A DNA stretch of 42,803 bases from contig JARIEY010000006.1 of assembly GCA_031127085.1 (NCBI GenBank), positions 1 through 42,803 of the forward strand, read 5' to 3'. The stretch comes from Gemmatimonadota bacterium (GTDB lineage: Bacteria; Gemmatimonadota; Gemmatimonadetes; Gemmatimonadales; Gemmatimonadaceae). Below are positions 32,698 to 40,742 of the stretch, in pieces. How positions within the stretch are numbered: position 1 is the first letter of the stretch; each line of letters opens with the position of its first letter. A program made the translations under genes and the position numbers. Below the pieces are notes generated by a model. That model was not told where the DNA came from and did not search any database. It worked only from the letters and a program-made list of their open reading frames with translations.

Positions 32698-33465
32698 ATG
32701 CAGATGGGGATGGTTCTACTGACGGCGCTCGCAATTGCGGCCAGCCTGATGCTGGTGGCGTGGCTGATGTATCGCGCCACCGACAAGGCCAGCTGGGTGG
32801 ATGCGTTCTGGTCCGGCAACCTGGCCGTGCTGGCGGTGTGGTACGCCGTGTCGCAGGACGGCGATCCTGCGCGCCGCATTCTCGTGGCGGTGGTGGGCGG
32901 GCTGTGGGGGGCACGCCTGGCCGTGCACATTGCCGTGCGCGTGGCGCGCGGGGCGGAGGATCCGCGCTATCTCACGTTGCGCGCCGAGTGGAAAACCAAT
33001 CTGCCCCTGCGGTTTCTGCGGTTCTTCATGGTGCAGGGCGTGGTGGATGTGGTGCTCAGCGTGCCCTTCCTGTTGATGGCGCGCGATGCGTCCCCCTTTG
33101 GGCGCGTCACCGAGTTGGCTGGTCTGGCGCTTTGGGCGGTCGCCCTGGCTGGTGAGAGCGTCGCTGACGCGCAGTTGGCGCGGTTCAAGCGCGATCCGGC
33201 GAACCGTGGCGCGGTATGCCGCACGGGGCTGTGGGGGCGCTCCCGCCACCCGAACTACTTCTTTGAGTGGTTGCTGTGGGTTGCCTTTGCGCTGATGGCG
33301 ACGGGCACGCCGTGGGGATGGCTGAGTTGGAGCGCACCGGTGCTGATGCTCTACTTCCTGCTGCGGGTGACAGGGATTCCGTTGACGGAGAAGCAGGCGA
33401 TCGCGTCCAAGGGGGACGCCTACCGGGCGTATCAGCGGGAGGTCTCGGCGTTCCTGCCGTGGTAG
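32698..33465 (+). CDS. DUF1295 / steroid 5-alpha-reductase-like membrane protein
   Basis: 255 aa, about six hydrophobic segments. The family's C-terminal signature is present: GLWGRSRHPNYFFEW near residue 180, and the end GDAYRAYQREVSAFLPW. Proteins of this group share the fold of steroid reductases and isoprenylcysteine methyltransferases, but substrates are mostly unknown. GGGGG precedes the ATG at 32698. It is divergent from the triple fusion across a 103-bp gap and ends 8 bp before the glycosidase-like gene. Confidence 0.9.
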   Translation: MQMGMVLLTALAIAASLMLVAWLMYRATDKASWVDAFWSGNLAVLAVWYAVSQDGDPARRILVAVVGGLWGARLAVHIAVRVARGAEDPRYLTLRAEWKTNLPLRFLRFFMVQGVVDVVLSVPFLLMARDASPFGRVTELAGLALWAVALAGESVADAQLARFKRDPANRGAVCRTGLWGRSRHPNYFFEWLLWVAFALMATGTPWGWLSWSAPVLMLYFLLRVTGIPLTEKQAIASKGDAYRAYQREVSAFLPW

Positions 33466-33473
33466 ATTTGGCC

Positions 33474-35072
33474 ATGCGCCATACTGCCCTGGTTGTCCTC
33501 ATGCTTGCGCTGCCACTCGGCGCGCAGGCCCCGAAGAACGTCAAGACGCGCCGCACGCCGGCGCCACCCCCGCCACCGATCGCCGTGCCGTGCGCGGCCA
33601 CCGACAGCACCTGCGTGGCGCCCGAGTTGCGACGCGAGTTCCGCGGCGTGTGGGTGGCGGCTGTCTCCAATATCGATTGGCCGTCGAAGCCTGGCCTTTC
33701 CACGGCGGAGCAGAAGGAAGAGTTGCTGGCGATCCTCGACCGGGCGCAGGCCGCGCACCTCAACGCGGTCATTCTGCAGATCCGGCCTGCTGCCGACGCG
33801 TTGTACAAGAGCAGCATTGAACCGTGGTCCGAGTATCTGACCGGGCGACAGGGGCGCGCGCCCAAGCCGGCGTGGGATCCACTGGCCTTCGCCGTGGAGC
33901 ATGCGCACCAGCGCGGCCTCGAGTTGCATACGTGGTTCAATCCGTATCGCGCCAAGCATCCCAGCGCCAAGGGCCCGCTGTCACAGCGGCACTTGGCCAA
34001 GACCGCGCCGGCGCTGGTCAAGAAGTACGGGACGCATCTGTGGATGGATCCCGGCGAGAGCGCGGTGCGCAAGCGCACGTTGCGCGTGGTGCTCGACGTC
34101 GTGAAGCGGTACGACATCGACGGCGTGCACCTGGACGACTACTTCTATCCCTACAAGGAAAAGACGGCGGACGGGACGACGGAATTTCCGGATGCACGCA
34201 GCTGGGCGAAGTACCGCAAGATGGGCGGCGCGTTGTCGCGTGATGACTGGCGGCGCGAGAACGTGAACACGCTCGTGCGGCAGCTCAACGAACAGATCCA
34301 CAAGACGAAGCCGTGGGTGAAGTTTGGCGTGTCGCCGTTCGGCATCTGGCGTCCCGGATATCCGGAGCAGATCAAGGGATTCGACGCGTATGAACAGCTG
34401 TACGCCGATTCCAAGCTGTGGTGGGCCAACAACTGGGTCGACTATTTCACGCCGCAGCTGTACTGGCCCATTGCCAAGGCGGAGCAGAGCTATCCGGTGC
34501 TGATGCGTTGGTGGGGCGAACAGAACGCCACCGAACGGCATCTCTGGCTGGGGCTCTACACGAGCCGCGTGCGCGCGCAGACGCCAGAGGGGAATGGCCT
34601 CGCGCCGTCGAACGCGTGGGTGGCCGACGAGATCGTCGCGCAGATCGACACCGCGCGCGCGTACCCGCGCGCGTCGGGCACGGTGCACTTTTCGATGAAG
34701 GCTTTCGTCAACGATCAGGGCGGTGTGGCGACGCGCCTGGCCGAGCGTGTGTATGGCGACGTGGCGTTGGTGCCGGCATCGCCGTGGCTGTCGAAGGGGG
34801 CGCCGTCAGCGCCCACGGTGCGCGTGCGGAAGAACGCTGCGACGGGCGGCCTGTCGCTGACGATGTCGCTTCCAAAGCCGCAGGTGGCGCGCTGGTACTT
34901 GGTGCAGATGCGTACGGCCGGGGTGTGGGGGAGCAAGATGGTGGCGTCGTGCGCCTGCGCTGAGGAGCTTGTCCCTACATCGGATGGGGCGTTGCCTGAC
35001 CGGTTAGTGGTCACGGCGCTTGATCGCGCCGGGGTGGCGTCGCCTGCGGTGCGGCTGACGGTCGTGCGGTAG
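33474..35072 (+). CDS. Glycosyl hydrolase-like 10 (GHL10, YngK-type) exported protein
   Basis: 532 aa from the ATG at 33474, which opens a signal peptide (MRHTALVVLMLALPLGAQA); the longer ORF-track start runs into the previous gene. After a short Pro-rich linker the (beta/alpha)8 GHL10 domain spans about 50-400. It opens with ELRREFRGVWVAAVSNIDWP and contains YDIDGVHLDDYFYPY, KFGVSPFGIWRPG and DYFTPQLYWPI, which carry the conserved acidic and aromatic residues of the fold. A fibronectin-like C-terminal domain (about 435-532) follows. The family acts on or binds cell-wall or surface glycans, with few tested enzymes. Ends at a strong terminator. Confidence 0.92.
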   Translation: MRHTALVVLMLALPLGAQAPKNVKTRRTPAPPPPPIAVPCAATDSTCVAPELRREFRGVWVAAVSNIDWPSKPGLSTAEQKEELLAILDRAQAAHLNAVILQIRPAADALYKSSIEPWSEYLTGRQGRAPKPAWDPLAFAVEHAHQRGLELHTWFNPYRAKHPSAKGPLSQRHLAKTAPALVKKYGTHLWMDPGESAVRKRTLRVVLDVVKRYDIDGVHLDDYFYPYKEKTADGTTEFPDARSWAKYRKMGGALSRDDWRRENVNTLVRQLNEQIHKTKPWVKFGVSPFGIWRPGYPEQIKGFDAYEQLYADSKLWWANNWVDYFTPQLYWPIAKAEQSYPVLMRWWGEQNATERHLWLGLYTSRVRAQTPEGNGLAPSNAWVADEIVAQIDTARAYPRASGTVHFSMKAFVNDQGGVATRLAERVYGDVALVPASPWLSKGAPSAPTVRVRKNAATGGLSLTMSLPKPQVARWYLVQMRTAGVWGSKMVASCACAEELVPTSDGALPDRLVVTALDRAGVASPAVRLTVVR

Positions 35073-35109
35073 GTTTCGCGCCGCGCGCGATAATCGCGTC
35101 GGTCCAGAC

Positions 35110-35155
35110 GACGCCGGAGACGGGATGCGCTTCCCGTCTCCGGCGTTCGATTTTT
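35110..35155 (+). terminator. Intrinsic terminator after the GHL10 gene
   Basis: Perfect 15-bp stem ACGCCGGAGACGGGA / TCCCGTCTCCGGCGT with a 6-nt loop, followed four bases later by TTTTT. It ends 41 bp before the start of the DUF5916 gene, so that gene should have its own promoter. Confidence 0.92.
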
Positions 35156-35195
35156 CGCGTTGCAACATCCCGCGCGGTGGGACGTAATTTGTGGC

Positions 35196-37352
35196 ATGAC
35201 ACCCCACCGTATCCTCGCGCTGCTGTTTGCAGCATCCGCTCTGTCGCTGGGCGCCCAAACACCGCGTGTGCACGCGACGCGTGATCCCATGCGGCTGGAT
35301 GGCCGATTGGACGAACCGGCGTGGATGCGTGCCGACAGCATCGACGACTTCCGGCAGCGAGATCCCGCCGAGGGCGTTGCGGCGACGGAGCGCACGGTCG
35401 TGCGCTTCGTGTCGGCGCGTGACGGACTGTGGATCGGCATTCACGCGTTTGATCGTGAGCCCGCCAAGATTCTGCGTGCGCAGTTGCGTCGCGACACGGA
35501 TATGGACACCGACGACGGTGTACAGGTGCTGCTGTCGCCGATGCAGGACAAGCGCACCGCGTTCTGGTTTGCGGTGAACCCCAACGGCGCGATGACCGAC
35601 GGCGAAGTGATCAACTTCGAGAGTGACAACGTCGACTGGGATGCCGTCTGGGACAGCCGTGCACAGCTTACGGCGGACGGCTGGGTGGTGGAGATGTTCC
35701 TTCCCTGGCAGACGCTGCGGTACCGGGCCGCGCAGACGGCGTGGGACGTGAACGTCCTGCGCATGATTCGCCGCAAGAACGAAGAGGTGCTGTGGAAGGC
35801 GTGGCGCCGAACGGAAGGGATCAAGTTCCTGGAGAAGGCGGGAGTTGTTGAGGGGTTCGTTGATCTTCCGCCGCGAGCGAACGTTGAGTTGCGTCCCTAC
35901 GCGTCGGCCACCGGCAACGGGGCAACGCGCGCGTATGACACCGATGGCTCTTTCAGCACCACGGGCGCTGCCGGGCTCAAGGGTGCGTTCGGCCTGGATG
36001 CCAAGCTGGCCCCGTCGCGGGGTCTGACGCTCGATCTCACCACCAACGCGGATTTTGCGCAGGCGGACGTCGACCGGCAGATCATCAACTTCAGCCGTTT
36101 CCCGCTCTTTCTCCCGGAACGCCGCCCCTTCTTTACGGAGGGCGCCGGCATCTTCGACTTCGGGCGGACGCAGGAAACGCAGCTCTTCTACAGTCGGCGT
36201 ATCGGACTCTCGCGCAGTGGGGAACCCATTCCGCTGCTCGCGGGGGCTCGGCTTTCCGGGCGCATTGGCGCGCAGCAGGTGGGTGTCATCGCGGCGCGCA
36301 CGGGAGGCGACCAGCCGACGACGGATGCGGTGGTGCGGATCCGGCGCGACCTGCTTGGCCGCGGCTATGTGGGGGCGATGTTCACCGGCAGCGAGGCGCG
36401 CGGTGAGGAGGCCACCACCGCGACCGGATTCGACATCAACCTGCCGTTTATCGTGCGCGGGCAAAACCTCGTGTTCCTTGCCGGAACGTCGTGGACGCAC
36501 GATAGCACGGGAGGGGCGCCCAACTACTCGCGGTTCGTGGTGGACTTCCCGAACGACTTCGCCGACATCGTGTCGCGGGTCGAGCGTGTTGAGGCGGGGT
36601 TCAATCCGACGCTCGGGTTTGTGCGTTCCGACGGGATCGTGCGCTACGGCGGCTCGTTCCGGCTCACGCCGCGTCCGAACATTCCGCATGTGCGACAGCT
36701 CGAGTTCAACCTGCTCAACTATCAGTACGTGCAGCGCCTGGGCGGCGGACTCGACAACGCCGAGTTCGAGGTCACGCCCCTCGGCGTGCGCTTCGACTCC
36801 GGGGATGAGTTCGAGTTCAGCCTGCAGCGCGTCGGTGACGCGCCCACGGAGGCGTTTGAGGTGTTCGATGGGACGACCATTGCGCCAGGGTCGTACTGGT
36901 ACGACCGATGGGAAGTGCAGTACGACGGATCGTCGCGGCGTCCCGTGCGGTTTGAGGCGTCGGCCAACTTCGGACGCTTTTATACCGGGTCCGGCGAGGA
37001 CTACAGTTTGTCGGTCGAAGGGCGCTGGCAGCCGCACCTGCTGTGGTCGCTCGATTTCGGCTACACGGACGGCCGTTTTGCGTCGTCGCGGTTTATTGCG
37101 CGAACGACCACCGCTCGTGTGGATTATGCGGTGACGCCCCGCCTGAACACGACGGTCTTTGCGCAGTGGAACAACGAGTCGAAGCGCGGGGCCATCAATG
37201 CGCGCCTGCGGTGGACGCGCACGCCGGGTAGCGATCTCTATGTTGTCCTGAACAGCGCGTGGCCTACCGGGCTCGAGGGGCGGTCGATTCCGTGGTCGCG
37301 GCCATCGCGGGGTGGGGTGGTGGTGAAGTACGTGCAGTATTTGAGATACTAG
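35196..37352 (+). CDS. DUF5916 outer-membrane protein with CBM9-like domain
   Basis: 718 aa from the ATG at 35196, which starts a signal peptide (MTPHRILALLFAASALSLGAQ). Residues 22-215 form a family-9 carbohydrate-binding-like beta-sandwich, with RLDGRLDEPAWMRADSI near its start and DGWVVEMFLPWQTLRY. The rest (about 225-718) is a DUF5916 beta-barrel of alternating residues, with the family segment FLPERRPFFTEGAGIFDFG, ending in an aromatic C-terminal strand (VKYVQYLRY) as expected for BAM-inserted barrels. Function in the family is not established; surface polymer binding is plausible. Confidence 0.92.
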   Translation: MTPHRILALLFAASALSLGAQTPRVHATRDPMRLDGRLDEPAWMRADSIDDFRQRDPAEGVAATERTVVRFVSARDGLWIGIHAFDREPAKILRAQLRRDTDMDTDDGVQVLLSPMQDKRTAFWFAVNPNGAMTDGEVINFESDNVDWDAVWDSRAQLTADGWVVEMFLPWQTLRYRAAQTAWDVNVLRMIRRKNEEVLWKAWRRTEGIKFLEKAGVVEGFVDLPPRANVELRPYASATGNGATRAYDTDGSFSTTGAAGLKGAFGLDAKLAPSRGLTLDLTTNADFAQADVDRQIINFSRFPLFLPERRPFFTEGAGIFDFGRTQETQLFYSRRIGLSRSGEPIPLLAGARLSGRIGAQQVGVIAARTGGDQPTTDAVVRIRRDLLGRGYVGAMFTGSEARGEEATTATGFDINLPFIVRGQNLVFLAGTSWTHDSTGGAPNYSRFVVDFPNDFADIVSRVERVEAGFNPTLGFVRSDGIVRYGGSFRLTPRPNIPHVRQLEFNLLNYQYVQRLGGGLDNAEFEVTPLGVRFDSGDEFEFSLQRVGDAPTEAFEVFDGTTIAPGSYWYDRWEVQYDGSSRRPVRFEASANFGRFYTGSGEDYSLSVEGRWQPHLLWSLDFGYTDGRFASSRFIARTTTARVDYAVTPRLNTTVFAQWNNESKRGAINARLRWTRTPGSDLYVVLNSAWPTGLEGRSIPWSRPSRGGVVVKYVQYLRY

Positions 37353-37458
37353 AGAGACAACAGACAAACTACAGAGAGACAACAGAGGGCCGGCATTCAC
37401 GTTGCCAGCCCTCTGTTGTCTCTCTGTAGTTTGTCTGTTTTTTTTCTGTTGTCTCTCT
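37351..37458. terminator. Long hairpin with 32-bp perfect stem, bidirectional terminator, CAGAGA repeat
   Basis: Arms 37359-37390 and 37408-37439 are exact reverse complements. The stem continues inward after one mismatch as GGCA/TGCC with a 7-nt loop. An outer pair (agagagacaacag at 37351-37363, ctgttgtctctct at 37446-37458) adds a second layer. T8 at 37438-37445 follows the plus-strand stem. It sits exactly between the convergent DUF5916 and BNR genes, and its arms are built of the 11-nt CAGAGAGACAA repeat. Confidence 0.93.
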
Positions 37459-37462
37459 GCCC

Positions 37463-40400
37463 CTACGGCTCTCTCGTCTCGCTGAACGGGAATCCGCTGC
37501 TGCCGCCACCGCTGACGCGCTCGACGCGCAACACCTGCTTGAACGTCTGGCCGCCGACGGTGATCGACACGAGGTAGTCACCCGTGCCGACCAGGCCACC
37601 GCCGCCACCGCCGCGGCGACCGCCGCCGCCGAACATCGCCATCATCCCGCTGCGGCCGGCCACGGCCTGCAGCACGGTCATCAACTGCTGCTGATCGGGG
37701 GGCGCGCCGGCGCCACCGCCAGGACCACGCGCTGCCCCTGCCGCGCCGGGCGCGGCCGCCGGCGTCTCACCGGGACGATCCTGCCAACGACCGGCCATGC
37801 CGCCGAATCCGCCGCCACCGCCGCCGAAGGCGCCGAACTGCTGCGCCATCTGCTGCATTGCTTCGGGGCCGCCCGTCAGGCCGGTGCGGAACCGGTCGAG
37901 CATCGGCTTGGGCATCGTGCCTTCCTTCTCAATCGAATCGAGCGCCGTGATGATCTTGCGCACGTTATTGATCGAGTCGCGCACCTCGGCCGGCGACAGC
38001 TTGGGCGACGGGGCCGGCTTGCCGCGGAAGTCCCACGTGACGCGCTGGATGCCCGCGCCACCCGGGCCGTTGAGCGTGCGGAGCGTGTCGCCCGACGCAT
38101 CCTGAATGACGACGCGCACCTGGCCCGTGTTGGCCGTGGCGAGGCGATACGTGATGTCCGCGCCGTACGTCGGGCTCGGCACCTGGAACAGCTTGTTGCC
38201 CACCGATTCGCCGTTGTACGGCTTTTCGCCCCACTGGAACGCGGTGCGCGGCTTGAACAGGTGTGCGGCCTTGGCGACGACCGCGGCGTTCATCTGCTGC
38301 AGCGCGTGAATGTCGACGATCCAGAATCCACGGCCGTGCGTAGCGGCCACGAGTTCGCCATCGCGCGGATGAATGACCAGATCCATCACCGGCAGCGTCG
38401 GCATCCCGGCCATGAACTTCGCCCACGTCTTGCCCTTGTCGAGCGAGGCGTACGCGCCCACGTCGGTGCCAACAAAGAGGAGGTTCGGGTTCTTGAGATC
38501 CTCACGCACCACGTACACGTAATCCGGCCCGCCCGTCGGCAGGTTGCCGCTGATCGAGCTGAAGCTCTTGCCGCCGTCCTGGGTCATCACCACGTACGGG
38601 GTGAAGTCGCCGCGGCGGTGGTTGTCGTAGGCGACGTAGAACGTGAGCGAGTCAAAGTGCGACGGCTCGATGCGCGACACATACGTGCCGGCCGGCACAC
38701 CCTTCACGTTCGCCGTGTGCTCGGTCCAGCTGCCGCCGTCGTTCATCGACGACCACAGACGGCCGTCATCCGTGCCGGCATACAGGATGCCCGGGCGCAG
38801 CGGCGACTCATTGAGCGATACCACAGTGCCAAAGGTCTCGGCGCCGGTGGCGTCAATCGTGATGCCGCCGGTCGTGCGCGTCGAGATGCGAATCTTCGTG
38901 GTGTCGGCGTACGACAGTTCGGGCGAGACGAAGAACATCTCGTCGCCCTGCTTGGTGGACTTCAGCACGCGGTTGGCGCCGAAGTACAGGACCGACGGGT
39001 TGTGCGGGGAAATGAAGAACGGCGTGTTCCAGTTCCAGCGGATGTCCATCTCCACCGAGTCCTTGCGCTGCATCGCGCGCAACGCGGCCTGGCGCTTGAC
39101 CTGCTCCTTCGTCATCGGTTTGGTGGTGTCGGGCCGGTCGACGAGGATGGAGTCTTCCCACTGCATATAGCGCGGACGCCACTGCGGCTTGGCCAGTCCA
39201 CTGCGCTCGCCGGTGGAGATCTTGTAGCGGCCGATGTTGCCACCCTGCGACTCGCCGTAGACGATGTCGGGGTTGGTGGGATCATTGGCGGTGACAAACC
39301 CGTCGCCGCCGTTGAACGTGAACCACATCGAGTTGGTGATCATCCCCTGCTTGCGGCGCGACGGGCCGCACCACGAGCCGTTGTCCTGCGCGCCGCCGCA
39401 GACGTTGTACGGCACGGCGTTGTCGACGGACACGTTGTAGTACTGGCCGATCGACAGCTGATTGGTGCCGTCCCAGTTGCCGCCGCCGTCCCAGCTCTGC
39501 GAGACGCCGCCGTCGTTGCCGACGATGATGTGCTGCGGATCCTTGGGGTCGAACCAGAGGGCGTGGTGGTCGACATGGATGCCGACCGTCGTGTTGCCCG
39601 ACGTCTTACCGCCGTCGTTGGAGTACTTCACCGGCGTGGACGACCAGAAGACCCGGTCGGGATTGTTCGGGGCAACACGCACCTGCGAGTAGTAGAACGG
39701 GCGCACGTTGTTGTCGTCGCGCTTCTCCCACGTCTTGCCGCCGTCGGCGGAGCGCCACAGGCCGCTTGGCGACTTCTGCGCCTTGACCTTGGGGTCCTTC
39801 TTGGCGTTGGCCGCGGTGTCAGCCTCAAGCATCAGGTACATCACGTCGGCGTTCGACGCGGCGATTGCGATGCCGATGCGTCCCTTGGTGGTCTCGGGCA
39901 GTCCGCCGCCCTTCACTTCGGTCCAGGTCTCGCCGGCGTCGGTGCTCTTCCACAGCGCCGAGCCCTTGCCTCCGGAGTACTGGAAGTACGGGCCGCGAAT
40001 GCGCTGATAGCTGGCAGCCCAGACCACCTTGGCGTCGCGCGGGTCAAGCGCGACGTCGATGAATCCGGTGCTGTCGTTGATGAACTTCTTCAGCTGCCAG
40101 GTCTTGCCGCCGTCCACCGACTTGTAGAGGCCGCGGTCCTTGTTCGTGGCCCAGGCGGCGCCCAGCGCGGCGACGTAGACGACGTCCTTGTTGGTGGGAT
40201 CCACCACGACGCGTCCGATGTGCTGCGTTTCCTTGAGGCCCAGGAACTCCCACGTCCGGCCGCCATTGACCGTCTTCCAGATGCCGGCGCCGGGGGAGAT
40301 GGAGTTGCGCGAGTTCGGCTCGCCCGTGCCGTAGTACACGGTGTTGGTGTCGGATGGCGCGATGGCGAGCATGCCGCCCGAGGAGACACGCTCGTTCTCG

Positions 40401-40639
40401 AAGACCGGCCTGTATGTGGTGCCGGCATTCGTCGTCTTGAAGACGCCGCCGCCGGCGGACGAGACGTAGAACGTGCGCGACGGGAACGGAATCCCGGCGA
40501 CATCCACGACGCGCCCCTGGTGATTGGCGGGGCCGATGTTACGCCAGCGGAAGCCGGCGACGGTCGCCGAGTCGAGCTGGGCGGCCAGCGGCGCGGCCGC
40601 GGCGACGCTCAGGACGACCAGTTTCAGGACAGATCTCAT
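37463..40639 (-). CDS. Second exported sortilin/VPS10-type BNR propeller protein
   Basis: 1058 aa, signal peptide MRSVLKLVVLSVAAAAPLAAQ. Residues 25-800 carry about a dozen BNR/Asp-box repeats (SVDGGKTW, STDAGETW, SADGGKTW and so on) of a ten-bladed sortilin-like propeller, opening with WRNIGPANHQGRVVDVAG, close to the start of the protein at 10549-13647. A beta-sandwich follows, then a helical region, then a Gly/Pro/Ala-rich linker (GGGGGG runs near 945-1020) and a short final beta segment. One key difference from its paralogue is this low-complexity linker. No catalytic residues are identifiable. Its stop lies 5 bp from the long hairpin. Confidence 0.92.
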   Translation of the reverse strand: MRSVLKLVVLSVAAAAPLAAQLDSATVAGFRWRNIGPANHQGRVVDVAGIPFPSRTFYVSSAGGGVFKTTNAGTTYRPVFENERVSSGGMLAIAPSDTNTVYYGTGEPNSRNSISPGAGIWKTVNGGRTWEFLGLKETQHIGRVVVDPTNKDVVYVAALGAAWATNKDRGLYKSVDGGKTWQLKKFINDSTGFIDVALDPRDAKVVWAASYQRIRGPYFQYSGGKGSALWKSTDAGETWTEVKGGGLPETTKGRIGIAIAASNADVMYLMLEADTAANAKKDPKVKAQKSPSGLWRSADGGKTWEKRDDNNVRPFYYSQVRVAPNNPDRVFWSSTPVKYSNDGGKTSGNTTVGIHVDHHALWFDPKDPQHIIVGNDGGVSQSWDGGGNWDGTNQLSIGQYYNVSVDNAVPYNVCGGAQDNGSWCGPSRRKQGMITNSMWFTFNGGDGFVTANDPTNPDIVYGESQGGNIGRYKISTGERSGLAKPQWRPRYMQWEDSILVDRPDTTKPMTKEQVKRQAALRAMQRKDSVEMDIRWNWNTPFFISPHNPSVLYFGANRVLKSTKQGDEMFFVSPELSYADTTKIRISTRTTGGITIDATGAETFGTVVSLNESPLRPGILYAGTDDGRLWSSMNDGGSWTEHTANVKGVPAGTYVSRIEPSHFDSLTFYVAYDNHRRGDFTPYVVMTQDGGKSFSSISGNLPTGGPDYVYVVREDLKNPNLLFVGTDVGAYASLDKGKTWAKFMAGMPTLPVMDLVIHPRDGELVAATHGRGFWIVDIHALQQMNAAVVAKAAHLFKPRTAFQWGEKPYNGESVGNKLFQVPSPTYGADITYRLATANTGQVRVVIQDASGDTLRTLNGPGGAGIQRVTWDFRGKPAPSPKLSPAEVRDSINNVRKIITALDSIEKEGTMPKPMLDRFRTGLTGGPEAMQQMAQQFGAFGGGGGGFGGMAGRWQDRPGETPAAAPGAAGAARGPGGGAGAPPDQQQLMTVLQAVAGRSGMMAMFGGGGRRGGGGGGLVGTGDYLVSITVGGQTFKQVLRVERVSGGGSSGFPFSETREP

Positions 40640-40742
40640 GGGATTGAGGGCTGGGGTGAAGCGGGGTGAGGCGAACGGTAAGAACAGTCGGATGAAGTAC
40701 GCGTGGGACTACTATAGTGTTGGCGCTGGTGCGGGCCGGTTC

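Noticed and set aside
35004-37400. 798-aa minus-strand ORF opposite the DUF5916 gene and 802-aa plus-strand ORF opposite the second BNR gene (38261-40669)
   Set aside because: Both are GC-driven shadows rich in Arg, His and Val with no domain pattern; they run through terminators or promoters of the real genes.
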